From NCBI RefSeq assembly GCF_022668875.1, contig NZ_JAKGCR010000006.1, positions 62,001-126,000 on the forward strand: DNA of 64,000 nt, written 5' to 3'. Position 1 is the first letter of the stretch, and every line of letters begins with the position of its first letter. Below, one piece after another: positions 17,298 to 26,457 of the stretch. The position numbers and the translations under genes are program-made. The notes beneath the pieces were generated by a model. It saw only the letters and a program-made list of their open reading frames with translations, did no database searches and was not told the DNA's origin. Origin of the DNA: Domibacillus sp. PGB-M46 (GTDB taxonomy: Bacteria; Bacillota; Bacilli; Bacillales; Domibacillaceae).

Positions 17298-17806
17298 TGG
17301 CTGTTTGGCTTGTGCCGGCTATTGTAGCAGTGGTAATTGGCGTAGGAATCTTTAAAAAAGTAAACATTTACGAAACACTGACAGACGGAGCAAAAGAAGG
17401 CATGCAGACATGGGTGTCCATCGTTCCGCATCTTGTCATTATGATGGCGGCTGTGACGATATTCCGCGCTTCCGGTGCTGCCGGCGAGCTGGCCTCATGG
17501 CTCGCGCCGCTGCTTTCGCTGGTCGGTATTCCAGCTGATGTGGTACCCCTGGCCCTTATGCGTCCGATTTCCGGCACGGCGACACTGGCTATGCTGGATC
17601 AGATTATGCAGGAGCATGGAGCAGATTCGTACATTGCAAAGCTGGCAGCGATTATGCAGGGCAGCACTGATACCACTCTTTATGTGCTGGCTGTCTACTT
17701 CGGGGCTGTCGGAATCAAGAAAACCGGTGATGCTTTGAAAATTGGCCTGCTTGCGGATGCGGCTGCGTTTTTCTTTTCCGTTCTTGCAGCAACCTGGCTC
17801 CTGTAG
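17297..17806 (+). CDS. spmB: Spore maturation protein B
   Basis: 169-residue membrane protein with the gate motif LMRPISGTATLAML and the QGSTDTTLYVLAVYFG segment typical of SpmB. Its ATG overlaps the spmA stop (TAATG) with AGAAGGAG upstream. Third gene of dacB-spmA-spmB. Confidence 0.92.
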   Translation: MAVWLVPAIVAVVIGVGIFKKVNIYETLTDGAKEGMQTWVSIVPHLVIMMAAVTIFRASGAAGELASWLAPLLSLVGIPADVVPLALMRPISGTATLAMLDQIMQEHGADSYIAKLAAIMQGSTDTTLYVLAVYFGAVGIKKTGDALKIGLLADAAAFFFSVLAATWLL

Positions 17807-17819
17807 CCGGGTTTTTTTG
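17791..17819 (+). terminator. Intrinsic terminator after spmB
   Basis: AACCTGGCT / AGCCGGGTT (one T-G pair), 5-nt loop, seven T. Confidence 0.88.
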
Positions 17820-18057
17820 TATTATACACACAGAACCCGGGCTGCTTCTGCATAAAAGCTTTCGGAATGTGGCAGTGTTAAAGCAAGGCAGGCAGCCCGT
17901 TATCTAAGATTTATTAAAGCTGGAAGAATTTTATTATAACCGGATGGTATAACTTGCTTAAAAGCATTTTTACTGCGTTTTTTTGTTTTCTTTTCCTTTT
18001 TGAATATTTGTGCCATAATGCTTAATGGACGAAAAGACAATTATAGAGGTGAAATAG
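17820..18057 (+). other. Intergenic region before rluB with a long-range inverted repeat
   Basis: No ORF with a ribosome site. It contains CGGGCTGC (17838-17845) paired with GCAGCCCG (17892-17899), a TTATAC-like -10 at its left edge and a weak TGCT/AGCA hairpin plus T run near 17960-17975, which together could outline a small RNA, but the evidence is thin. The right part is T-rich and must hold the rluB promoter; CATAATG at 18014-18020 is a possible -10. Confidence 0.3.
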
Positions 18058-18789
18058 ATGGAACGATTGCAAAAAGTAATTGCGCAGGCGGGAATTGCAT
18101 CGCGCAGAAAAGCGGAACAGCTTATTCTAGAAGGGAAAGTAACGGTTAACGGAAAGAAAGTAACCGAGCTTGGCACAAAAGTAGGATTAAACGATGATGT
18201 GCGGGTAGAAGGCGTGCCGCTTGAGCGGGAAAGAAAAGTGTATTACTTGTTTTATAAGCCGCGCGGTGTTATTTCAGCTGTAACAGATGATAAAGGAAGA
18301 AAAACGGTTGTGGACTTTTTTCCTGGAGTAGAGGAACGCATTTTTCCGGTCGGGCGTCTTGACTACGATACATCGGGGCTTTTGCTGCTCACTAATGACG
18401 GTGAATTTGCCAACTTAATGACGCACCCGCGCTATGAAATGGATAAAACCTATATTGCCAAAACAGAAGGCATCGTGCAGCGCCATTTATTAAAACGGCT
18501 TATGAGCGGCATCAAGTTAGAGGACGGAATGACGGCGCCGGCAAAAATAAAAGAGCTGTCAATTGACCGGAAGAAAAACCGTTCCCTGCTCGAAATTACC
18601 ATTCATGAAGGACGCAACCGGCAAGTGCGCCGCATGTTTGAAGCGATCGGGCATCCGGTGCAAAAGCTTCGCCGGGATCGTTTTGCTCATCTGACGCTGC
18701 ATGGCTTAAATGCGGGCGAATATCGCGAGCTGACGGCTCATGAGGTGAAACAGCTGCGTACGCTTGCTGAAACAGGTTCTCTCCGCTAA
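18058..18789 (+). CDS. rluB: 23S rRNA pseudouridine synthase RluB
   Basis: 243 residues. N-terminal S4 RNA-binding domain (LQKVIAQAGIASRRKAE to about residue 60) and RsuA/RluB catalytic domain with Asp in VGRLDYDTSG. Predicted to modify U2605-equivalent of 23S rRNA. RBS AGAGGTGA. Confidence 0.92.
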   Translation: MERLQKVIAQAGIASRRKAEQLILEGKVTVNGKKVTELGTKVGLNDDVRVEGVPLERERKVYYLFYKPRGVISAVTDDKGRKTVVDFFPGVEERIFPVGRLDYDTSGLLLLTNDGEFANLMTHPRYEMDKTYIAKTEGIVQRHLLKRLMSGIKLEDGMTAPAKIKELSIDRKKNRSLLEITIHEGRNRQVRRMFEAIGHPVQKLRRDRFAHLTLHGLNAGEYRELTAHEVKQLRTLAETGSLR

Positions 18790-18908
18790 GTCATAAAAAT
18801 GTCACATTTAAAGATTGAAGCCGTTTTCTTTTACAGCAAAAAATAATGATATAATAAGTGTAGTGTTTATTCCTGCCCGCGCAGTGGAACGGGCCTGGAG
18901 GCTGTCAA

Positions 18909-19445
18909 ATGGAAAAAAAGAAAAAACGACTCGTTATACGAACCGCTATTTTAGCGGTTTTGGCTGGACTGGTTATGTATACGCTTTATACGAACTTAAC
19001 GAAAGAATCCCGCGGCAGTCTGGAGGAAGGGGATGAAGCTCCGGATTTTGTACTGAGGGATGTAAACGGCGGGACGCATCAGCTTTCCGACTACGAAGGA
19101 AAAGGCGTGTTTTTGAACTTCTGGGGTACTTGGTGTGAACCGTGCAAAAAAGAAATGCCGTACATGGAAAAACTGGCAAAAGAGTATGAGGGCCAGGTAG
19201 AGATTTTAGCGGTAAATGTAGGCGAATCGGATTTTCAAGTTGAGAACTTCGCCAAGCAGTACGGTTTAACATTCCCAATCGCGATTGATGAGGGAAAAGA
19301 AGTGATGGATACGTACGGGGTTGACCCGCTTCCGACGACATTTATGATTAAGCCGGATGGCACGATTGATCAAATTGTCATCGGCGGCCTTGTTCAGGAA
19401 GATCAGCTGCGTGCACTGTTTGAACGGGTAAAACCATCATCGTAA
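18909..19445 (+). CDS. resA: Thiol-disulfide oxidoreductase ResA
   Basis: 178 residues. N-terminal membrane anchor (about 8-28) and an extracytoplasmic thioredoxin fold with C76-E-P-C79, the ResA-type active site, plus the cis-Pro segment PLPTTFM. It reduces the heme-binding cysteines of apocytochrome c for ligation by ResB/ResC. TGGAGG ribosome site. First gene of resABC. Confidence 0.95.
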   Translation: MEKKKKRLVIRTAILAVLAGLVMYTLYTNLTKESRGSLEEGDEAPDFVLRDVNGGTHQLSDYEGKGVFLNFWGTWCEPCKKEMPYMEKLAKEYEGQVEILAVNVGESDFQVENFAKQYGLTFPIAIDEGKEVMDTYGVDPLPTTFMIKPDGTIDQIVIGGLVQEDQLRALFERVKPSS

Positions 19446-19458
19446 AGGGAGTTTTTGT

Positions 19459-21075
19459 ATGGGGAAAGTGAAGTGTGAATGCGGCCGTCTAAACCCGGCC
19501 GGTACGATTTTGTGTGAATCGTGCGGGCGTGCACTGACGGAAAAAGCAAAGCAGGACAAGCTTGTGGACATGCGCTATGAGGGAAGCGCGCGCCGTTCAC
19601 AAACCTATAACAAAACACTGATTGATAAAGTCTGGAATTTCTTTTCCTCCGTAAAAGTAGGTATCTGGATTATTGTGCTGCTGCTCGTAGCGGCTTCATT
19701 CGGCACGATCCTGCCGCAGGAGTTTTACCTTCCATCCAACGTTTCTGCTGAGACCTATTATGAGGATGTATATGGCACATTCGGCAAGCTTTATTACATG
19801 ATCGGTTTTCATGATTTGTATAATTCCGTCTGGTTTAGCGCGCTTGTTGCCGCGCTCGGCGTGTCGCTTGTGATTGCCAGCCTCGACCGCGTGGTTCCTT
19901 TGTATCGTGCACTGAAAAACCAGCGCGTCGACCGGCATGAAACGTTTATGAAAAAGCAGCGCTTTTTTGCCGAGCGGGAGGGTAAGCTTGAGCCTGCAGA
20001 GTGGGAAAAGATAAAAGAAGCCCTGATAAAAAAGAGATATAAAGTCCGCACAGAAAACGGGGCTCTTTTAGCAGAGAAAAATCGCTTTACAAGATGGGGA
20101 CCTTATGTGAATCATGTTGGGCTCATTATTTTTCTGCTTGGTGCGCTTCTTCGTTCGGTGCCCGGAATGTATGTAGATGAGCTGCTTTGGATTCGAGAAG
20201 GAGAAACCCTTCAAGTTCCCGGCACAAACGGAGAATATTATGTGAAAAATAACGGGTTTACTCTCCAAAATTACAAAGCAGGGGAAGACCCGGAAGTATT
20301 TAATGAAGCGATTGACCGTGTTGGAACCGTTGCAAAAAATTATCAGACCGATGCTGTATTATACCGAAATAAAAACAATGAGATGCCGGGGGCGGAGCCC
20401 GAGCTGACAAGGGTGCAGGAGGACTCAATCCAGGTCAATCAGCCAATGAAGTTCGGCCAGTTTGCCGTTTATCAAACGAGCTTCCGTCAGGATGAGATGA
20501 AGGCCATGCACTTTGCCCTTACAAACAAAGAAACGGGCGAAGAGTTCGGAGAAGTGGTCATTGATTTGTTTGACCAGCAGGCCGCGTATGACCTTGGCGG
20601 CGGATATAAAGTGGAACTGCTTGGCTATTATCCGGATTTCGATGGGTTCACAAAAGAAGGAGAACCGACCTCAAAATCACCGCTGCCGAACAATCCGGCC
20701 TTTTTATTTAATATGATTACGCCAGAGACGCCAGATGGAGAGGTGAGCTTTGCCCAAATCCGTAATACAATGGAGCCTCTCGGTGAAACAACGTTTAAAA
20801 TGGCGTTTAAGAGCCTGGACACCCGGGATGTTTCAGCCCTGACCATCCGCAAAGACTTAACGCTTCCTATTCTGGCAGCGGGCGGCATTATTTTCATGAT
20901 CGGTGTGATTCAAGGCTCGTATTGGAATCATCGCCGTCTCTGGATTCGTGAAAAGAATGGCCAGGTATATGCAGCTGGCCATACGAATAAAAACTGGCAC
21001 GGCCTCAAACGGGAAATTCGTTCGGTTTTAGAAGGGACAAGCGTTCCGGAGCCGGAAGACAGACAAAAGGAGTAA
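19459..21075 (+). CDS. resB: Cytochrome c biogenesis protein ResB
   Basis: 538-residue System II heme-ligation protein (Ccs1/ResB). Opens with a small CxC...CxxC zinc-ribbon-like cytoplasmic piece (residues 6-22), as in B. subtilis ResB, then TM segments near 62-82, 132-152, 213-235 and 472-492 around a large outer domain. Acts with ResC to move heme out and join it to cytochrome c, e.g. QcrC. Confidence 0.94.
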   Translation: MGKVKCECGRLNPAGTILCESCGRALTEKAKQDKLVDMRYEGSARRSQTYNKTLIDKVWNFFSSVKVGIWIIVLLLVAASFGTILPQEFYLPSNVSAETYYEDVYGTFGKLYYMIGFHDLYNSVWFSALVAALGVSLVIASLDRVVPLYRALKNQRVDRHETFMKKQRFFAEREGKLEPAEWEKIKEALIKKRYKVRTENGALLAEKNRFTRWGPYVNHVGLIIFLLGALLRSVPGMYVDELLWIREGETLQVPGTNGEYYVKNNGFTLQNYKAGEDPEVFNEAIDRVGTVAKNYQTDAVLYRNKNNEMPGAEPELTRVQEDSIQVNQPMKFGQFAVYQTSFRQDEMKAMHFALTNKETGEEFGEVVIDLFDQQAAYDLGGGYKVELLGYYPDFDGFTKEGEPTSKSPLPNNPAFLFNMITPETPDGEVSFAQIRNTMEPLGETTFKMAFKSLDTRDVSALTIRKDLTLPILAAGGIIFMIGVIQGSYWNHRRLWIREKNGQVYAAGHTNKNWHGLKREIRSVLEGTSVPEPEDRQKE

Positions 21076-21090
21076 GGGGGCACACGTTGT

Positions 21091-22278
21091 ATGGTCCATT
21101 TAGCGGATGCGAGCAGCACGCTGCTTGAAGCAGCTTTTTTCTTTTATTTAGCTGCAACCTTTCTTTTTGGCGGGGCGATCCGTCAAAAAGGTCTTCGTGA
21201 AGGAGAAGCGCTGAATCGGTGGGGCAGGCTTGGCATTATCGTAACCATCATTGGGTTCGCGGCACAGCTGGGATACTTTTTTACAAGATGGGCGGCGGCA
21301 GGCCATGCACCGGTCAGTAATTTATTTGAATTTACCACTTTCTTCGGGATGATGATTGTGGGCGCCTTTATTCTGCTTTTTTTTATTTACAAAACAACGG
21401 TGCTTGGTTTGTTTGCACTGCCGGTGGCGATTATTATTATTGCCTATGCAAGCATGTTTCCAAGAGAAATTAATCCTCTTATTCCAGCACTGCAAAGTCA
21501 TTGGCTGGCGATTCACGTAACAACGGCAGCGGCGGGTCAGGGGATCCTTGCCATCAGCTTTATTGCAGGGATGATCTTTCTCGTGAAAAATATTGATCAG
21601 GCAACAAGCACGAAAAAAACAAAGTGGCTGGAAGCTGTCATGTTTTTTATCGTTTCAGTGATTGCGTTTATTTTGCTTACCACCGGTTTTGCCATGGCGG
21701 ATTACAAAGCAGAATTCGAGTATGTAAACAAGGAAGAGCAGGCAGCCGAGCAGGAATTTACCCTGCCGGCGCTTGTAGGGCCGAATGAAGGCACTCTTCT
21801 CACAAAGGAGAAAATGGAGCCGCTCGCCCATGTGCCGGCATTTATTAATGCGAAAAAGCTGAATACGGTAATTTGGTCGCTTGCCGGCGGCGTTGTCTTA
21901 TATGTGCTGATCCGCTTGATTACCCGAAAACGGGTGGCTGCTTCTTTACAGCCGCTTGTTCGGCAGGTAAGCTCGGATTTACTGGATGAAATCAGTTACC
22001 GGTCTGTTTTAATTGGTTTTCCGGTGTTTGCACTCGGTGCACTTATTTTCGCCATGATCTGGGCACAGATTGCCTGGACGCGCTTTTGGGGCTGGGACCC
22101 AAAAGAAGTATGGGCGCTTATTACCTTTTTGTTCTATGCCGCTTTTTTGCATTTGCGTTTGTCTAAAGGCTGGCATGGAGAGAAATCGGCCTGGCTTGCT
22201 GTTGTAGGCTTTGGTATTATTATGTTTAATCTTATAGCAGTGAACCTTGTGATTGCAGGGCTTCACTCTTACGCATAA
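21091..22278 (+). CDS. resC: Cytochrome c biogenesis protein ResC
   Basis: 395-residue multi-pass protein of the CcsA/ResC family. The tryptophan-rich heme-handling motif [14 protein letters not shown] is near residue 330. Works with ResB. ATG 21091 follows a GGGGG-containing leader. A terminator follows, separating resABC from resDE, though a promoter for resD lies within it. Confidence 0.94.
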   Translation: MVHLADASSTLLEAAFFFYLAATFLFGGAIRQKGLREGEALNRWGRLGIIVTIIGFAAQLGYFFTRWAAAGHAPVSNLFEFTTFFGMMIVGAFILLFFIYKTTVLGLFALPVAIIIIAYASMFPREINPLIPALQSHWLAIHVTTAAAGQGILAISFIAGMIFLVKNIDQATSTKKTKWLEAVMFFIVSVIAFILLTTGFAMADYKAEFEYVNKEEQAAEQEFTLPALVGPNEGTLLTKEKMEPLAHVPAFINAKKLNTVIWSLAGGVVLYVLIRLITRKRVAASLQPLVRQVSSDLLDEISYRSVLIGFPVFALGALIFAMIWAQIAWTRFWGWDPKEVWALITFLFYAAFLHLRLSKGWHGEKSAWLAVVGFGIIMFNLIAVNLVIAGLHSYA

Positions 22279-22284
22279 GAAATT

Positions 22285-22315
22285 GAGCCCTTGCCTTTGG
22301 CGGGGCTCTTTTTTT
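22285..22315 (+). terminator. Intrinsic terminator after resC
   Basis: GAGCCC ... GGGGCTC hairpin with inner GCC/GGC pairing, then seven T. Confidence 0.85.
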
Positions 22316-22325
22316 GTATTATAAT
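22297..22325 (+). promoter_or_regulatory. Sigma-A-like promoter of resDE
   Basis: TTGGCG (22297-22302), 17-nt spacer, TATAAT (22320-22325), placed within the resC terminator. Confidence 0.6.
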
Positions 22326-22357
22326 AGTAGATAATGTGCGTATGGGAGGGAATGTTT

Positions 22358-23074
22358 TTGGAAAAAGAAATGAGCATTTTAGTCGTAGATGATGAAGAAC
22401 GTATTCGCAGACTGCTGCGGATGTATCTTGAGCGGGAAAACTATGCCATTGATGAAGCGGAAAATGGAGAAGAAGCGCTTGAAAAAGCACTTCAAAAAGA
22501 CTATGACTGCATTTTGCTTGATCTGATGATGCCGGGTAAAGACGGCATCGAGGTATGCCGCGAGCTGCGTGTAACAAAAGCTACTCCGGTCATTATGCTG
22601 ACGGCAAAAGGAGAAGAAGCAAACCGTGTTCAAGGCTTTGAGGTTGGCACGGATGATTATATTGTGAAGCCATTCAGTCCCCGCGAAGTTGTGCTGCGGG
22701 TGAAAGCGCTCCTGCGCCGGTCCTCTCCAACCACTTATTTACATACGGACACAAAGTCAAAAGACTTGATTGTTTACAACCATTTAACGATCGATAACGA
22801 TGCGCACCGGGTAACAGCCGATAGTGCAGAAGTGAGTTTAACGCCTAAAGAATATGAACTTCTTTATTTTCTGGCAAAAGCCCCGGATAAAGTATTCGAC
22901 CGTGAGCATTTATTAAAGGAAGTATGGCATTATGAATTTTTTGGCGACTTAAGAACAGTCGACACCCACGTAAAGCGTCTGCGTGAAAAACTGAGTAAAG
23001 TCTCGGAAGAAGCAGCTAAAATGATTGTGACGGTTTGGGGCGTCGGATATAAATTTGAGGTTGGGAATGAATGA
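22358..23074 (+). CDS. resD: Response regulator ResD
   Basis: 238-residue OmpR-type regulator of aerobic and anaerobic respiration. Receiver domain with acidic pair D11/D12, phosphorylation site D55 in LLDLMMPG, and K of IVKPFSP; C-terminal winged helix with DLRTVDTHVKRLREK. I chose the TTG at 22358, 7 nt after GGGAGGG; ATG 22352 is only 1 nt from it, and ATG 22370 is also in frame. Overlaps resE by 4 nt. Confidence 0.93.
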   Translation: MEKEMSILVVDDEERIRRLLRMYLERENYAIDEAENGEEALEKALQKDYDCILLDLMMPGKDGIEVCRELRVTKATPVIMLTAKGEEANRVQGFEVGTDDYIVKPFSPREVVLRVKALLRRSSPTTYLHTDTKSKDLIVYNHLTIDNDAHRVTADSAEVSLTPKEYELLYFLAKAPDKVFDREHLLKEVWHYEFFGDLRTVDTHVKRLREKLSKVSEEAAKMIVTVWGVGYKFEVGNE

Positions 23075-24849
23075 AGATATGGAGAAGTGTTGTCGGGAAG
23101 CTATGGATCACCATCCTGCTTCTCGTTTCCTTCGTACTGGCTTTTTTAACGATTTTACTGCTGGAGTTCTTCGAGACGTACAATATTGCGCAAGTAGAAC
23201 AGCAGCTTGAAAATACGGCCGAAAAAATTGCCACGGTTATTCAAAATTACGGTGATGAAGAAACGAGACTGGAAGTGGCCTGGGAGCTTGTAGATGAACC
23301 GGCCCATATTGTCATTGCCGAAAATGGGCAAACCTTTCATTTCTCCCCGCTTGAAGAGGAAGAGTCCAGAATCAGCCAGAGCATCATTACGGACAACCCT
23401 AATCTGGCAGCTGTTTTTGACGGTGAGGAAAAAGTAAAAGCTGAAATTAATACAGCTGCGGGAGCGGACGGGGACCGCCGCTTTGAAAATTCCTTTATTG
23501 TCGGAGTGCCTTTTAAGCTTACAAATGGTGAGACAGGTGCGGTATTTATTTATCAATCTCTTGAAGTGATGAAAGAAACGACGGAACAGACAACGAAGCT
23601 CATTTTGATTGCGGCGGGGATTGCCATTATTTTAACAACCGTGTTTGCATTTTTTCTTTCCAGCCGTGTTACCGCACCGCTTCGTTCTATGCGTACGGCT
23701 GCTACCGAGCTGTCCCAGGGGCATTTTGATACGAAGGTTCCGATTTTAACAAATGATGAAATTGGAGCACTTGCGACTGCTTTTAACCGAATGGCTTACC
23801 AGCTGAAGGGAAACATTCACGCACTCAATCAAGAAAAAGAGCAGCTGTCGAGCATTTTAAGCTCCATGGCAGACGGTGTGATTACGCTCGATCAGAATGG
23901 AGCAGTGTTAATTAAGAACCCGCCGGCCCGGCAGTTTTTGCATGACTGGAATTTTGAAAAAAAAGCACTTGGAATCGAAGCAGAAACGCCGACACTGCTG
24001 CAAAATTTATTTCAAGAAGCGGTCAAAACGGAAACGGAACAGGAAGGCGAATTAACGATGCAGGGCCGTTCCTATGTCATGATTGTCAGCCCGCTTTATA
24101 ATGACGATTCGGTGCGCGGAGCGGTCACGGTTGTGCGGGATATGACAGAAGAACGCCGCCTGGACAAACTGCGTGAGGACTTTATTGCCAACGTATCTCA
24201 TGAGCTTCGGACCCCCATTTCGATGATGCAGGGCTACAGCGAGGCCATTGTAGATGATATTGCCGCAACCGAAGAGGAAAAACGGGAAATCGCTCAAATC
24301 ATTCATGAAGAATCGCTTCGAATGGGCCGTCTCGTCAATGAACTGCTTGATCTTGCCCGTATGCAGGCAGGGCATATTACGCTTCATAAAACGGATACAG
24401 TGCTCGAACCATTTTTACAGCGTGTCACCAACAAGTTCCAAGGACTTGCGAAAGAAAAAGATATCGTCCTTTCCGCACAAACGAATAAAGCGGAAACAAA
24501 TGTATCTATTGACGAAGACCGGATTGAGCAGGTGCTGACCAATTTGATTGACAACGCTCTTCGCCATACACCAGAGGGCGGACGGGTAACGGTTATGCAT
24601 GAAATAAAGGAAAAGGTTCATCTTATTCAAGTTCAAGATTCCGGAGCAGGTATACCAGAGGAAGATCTGCCTTTTGTATTCGAGCGGTTTTACAAAGCCG
24701 ATAAAGCCAGGACGCGCGGAAGAAGCGGCACGGGGCTTGGGCTGTCGATTGCCAAAAACATTGTTCAGGCCCACGGCGGGACGATTAAAGTTCAAAGCCG
24801 GCTTGGACACGGCACTGTTTTCTTTTTTACTCTTCCTAGGCAGCCATAA
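23071..24849 (+). CDS. resE: Sensor histidine kinase ResE
   Basis: 592-residue membrane kinase: TM1 about 11-33, extracellular sensor region to about 172, TM2 about 173-193, HAMP (about 194-247), PAS (about 260-360), HisKA with phosphorylated H377 in VSHELRTP, and HATPase with NLIDNALRHTPEGG, DSGAGIPEED and GTGLGLSI. Partner of ResD. In B. subtilis sigX-rsiX follow resE; here ferredoxin on the other strand follows. Confidence 0.95.
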   Translation: MKIWRSVVGKLWITILLLVSFVLAFLTILLLEFFETYNIAQVEQQLENTAEKIATVIQNYGDEETRLEVAWELVDEPAHIVIAENGQTFHFSPLEEEESRISQSIITDNPNLAAVFDGEEKVKAEINTAAGADGDRRFENSFIVGVPFKLTNGETGAVFIYQSLEVMKETTEQTTKLILIAAGIAIILTTVFAFFLSSRVTAPLRSMRTAATELSQGHFDTKVPILTNDEIGALATAFNRMAYQLKGNIHALNQEKEQLSSILSSMADGVITLDQNGAVLIKNPPARQFLHDWNFEKKALGIEAETPTLLQNLFQEAVKTETEQEGELTMQGRSYVMIVSPLYNDDSVRGAVTVVRDMTEERRLDKLREDFIANVSHELRTPISMMQGYSEAIVDDIAATEEEKREIAQIIHEESLRMGRLVNELLDLARMQAGHITLHKTDTVLEPFLQRVTNKFQGLAKEKDIVLSAQTNKAETNVSIDEDRIEQVLTNLIDNALRHTPEGGRVTVMHEIKEKVHLIQVQDSGAGIPEEDLPFVFERFYKADKARTRGRSGTGLGLSIAKNIVQAHGGTIKVQSRLGHGTVFFFTLPRQP

Positions 24850-24915
24850 CTGCCGGAGCTGTGCTATACGCCATTTTCTCCATTTTCAAGCAAAGAAGAA
24901 AATGGCTGCGGTAAT

Positions 24916-24951
24916 AAAAAATCCGGTTTCCATTTTAGGAACCGGATTTTT
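24916..24951 (+). terminator. Bidirectional terminator between resE and fer
   Basis: AAAAATCCGGTT / AACCGGATTTTT, loop 11 nt; serves both convergent genes. A second, weaker 9-bp repeat GCCATTTTC/GAAAATGGC lies just before it (about 24871-24906). Confidence 0.9.
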
Positions 24952-24954
24952 TAT

Positions 24955-25227
<273 letters not shown>

Positions 25228-25407
25228 TCAGTAAGCGTATGTGAAAACACTTCTATTGTTCATTTTAAGTCTGATTAATTTACTTTTCAATAAAAAACTT
25301 CCCATATCCTGCATGAAAGGGATTTCACAAGAAGAGGAAGCGAAAAGAAAAGACAGGAACGCATGTTTTGTGATACACTATCGCTGTATAGAAAGGTGGT
25401 AGACAAA

Positions 25408-26457
25408 TTGGAATGTCTTGAAGCGGTGGTGCTTTGTATGCTGAAAGAAGTAGAGGGAGAGCGAACAGCTTCGTCTGTTTTTCATTTGTTAAAAGGAAAA
25501 AAGTCGGCCCAGACTATTCAGGATGCCCATTTGTTCAAATTGGACAAATGGTTTCAAACCACACCGTTTCTTACCATGGAGCTGTTTGACCGGATGATAG
25601 AAGATCTCCAGGCATCCGGCAGTCTCCAGGGTGAGCGGCAGCGCCTGTTTGTCACAGCGGAAGGAACGAATAAAATGAGAGCCGCTTTTGAGAAGACGGG
25701 TGAATTTCCTCAGCTGTCAGGCTGGAAGCTGGCAGGCACTGCGCCTGTGTTTTTCAGCCGCCTCCAGCTGGCTGTTCAAGTTGTCTCACACCTTGTTTAT
25801 AAAGACCGGACATATTACCCCATTACGCGCGACGAAGGCGTACAGCAATGGGTCAAACAATTTGTGAAAGAAAGCGGCTTTGAAAAGGGGCAGCTTGCCG
25901 CCGAGCTTCACCGGGAAATTCTTTTTGTGCTGGAAGAGCAGCCGGAACACCCGGACTGTCTGCTGCTGCGCTTTTCCGGATATACACAAACAGGCAAAAC
26001 GGTGCAGCAGACAGCGGACATCCTCGAAATGGAACCGACAGAATACTGGTTTCGCTTTTTACACAGCCTGCATGCTGTTGTACAGACTGTCATGAAAAAA
26101 GGCAGCCAGCTTCCTCTTTTAAAGCATCTTTTAAGCGATATCATGGTATCGGTCCCTTTAACTGAATCTGCACGGAAAACAGCTGCTTATTTACATAAAG
26201 GAAAGACCATTGAAGAAGTGGCGGCTGCAAGAGGACTGAAAAAAGCGACCATTGAAGACCACGTAGTAGAACTGGCTTTAAACGATCCTCACTTTTCCAT
26301 TCGTCCATTTATCGATGAGCAAAAAGAAGCGGAAGTATTAAAAGCAGGCGGGTCAAGCGGCGTGCGCCAGCTTAAGCCGCTTAAAGATCAATTGCCAAAT
26401 CATTCGTATTTTGAAATCCGGCTTGTTTTAGCGAAAGAAAGCGGGGGAACAATATGA
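25408..26457 (+). CDS. ypbB: RecS-associated helix-turn-helix protein YpbB
   Basis: 349 residues from a TTG at 25408 (GGTGG 8 nt upstream), close to the B. subtilis length of about 350; an ATG at 25363 would lie before the probable -10 TACACT (25374-25379). The C-terminal part, KTAAYLHKGKTIEEVAAARGL and onward, is the HTH_40-type domain that in other species is fused to the C terminus of RecQ. The rest is unassigned. It overlaps recS by 4 nt, so the pair probably acts together in DNA repair. Confidence 0.85.
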   Translation: MECLEAVVLCMLKEVEGERTASSVFHLLKGKKSAQTIQDAHLFKLDKWFQTTPFLTMELFDRMIEDLQASGSLQGERQRLFVTAEGTNKMRAAFEKTGEFPQLSGWKLAGTAPVFFSRLQLAVQVVSHLVYKDRTYYPITRDEGVQQWVKQFVKESGFEKGQLAAELHREILFVLEEQPEHPDCLLLRFSGYTQTGKTVQQTADILEMEPTEYWFRFLHSLHAVVQTVMKKGSQLPLLKHLLSDIMVSVPLTESARKTAAYLHKGKTIEEVAAARGLKKATIEDHVVELALNDPHFSIRPFIDEQKEAEVLKAGGSSGVRQLKPLKDQLPNHSYFEIRLVLAKESGGTI

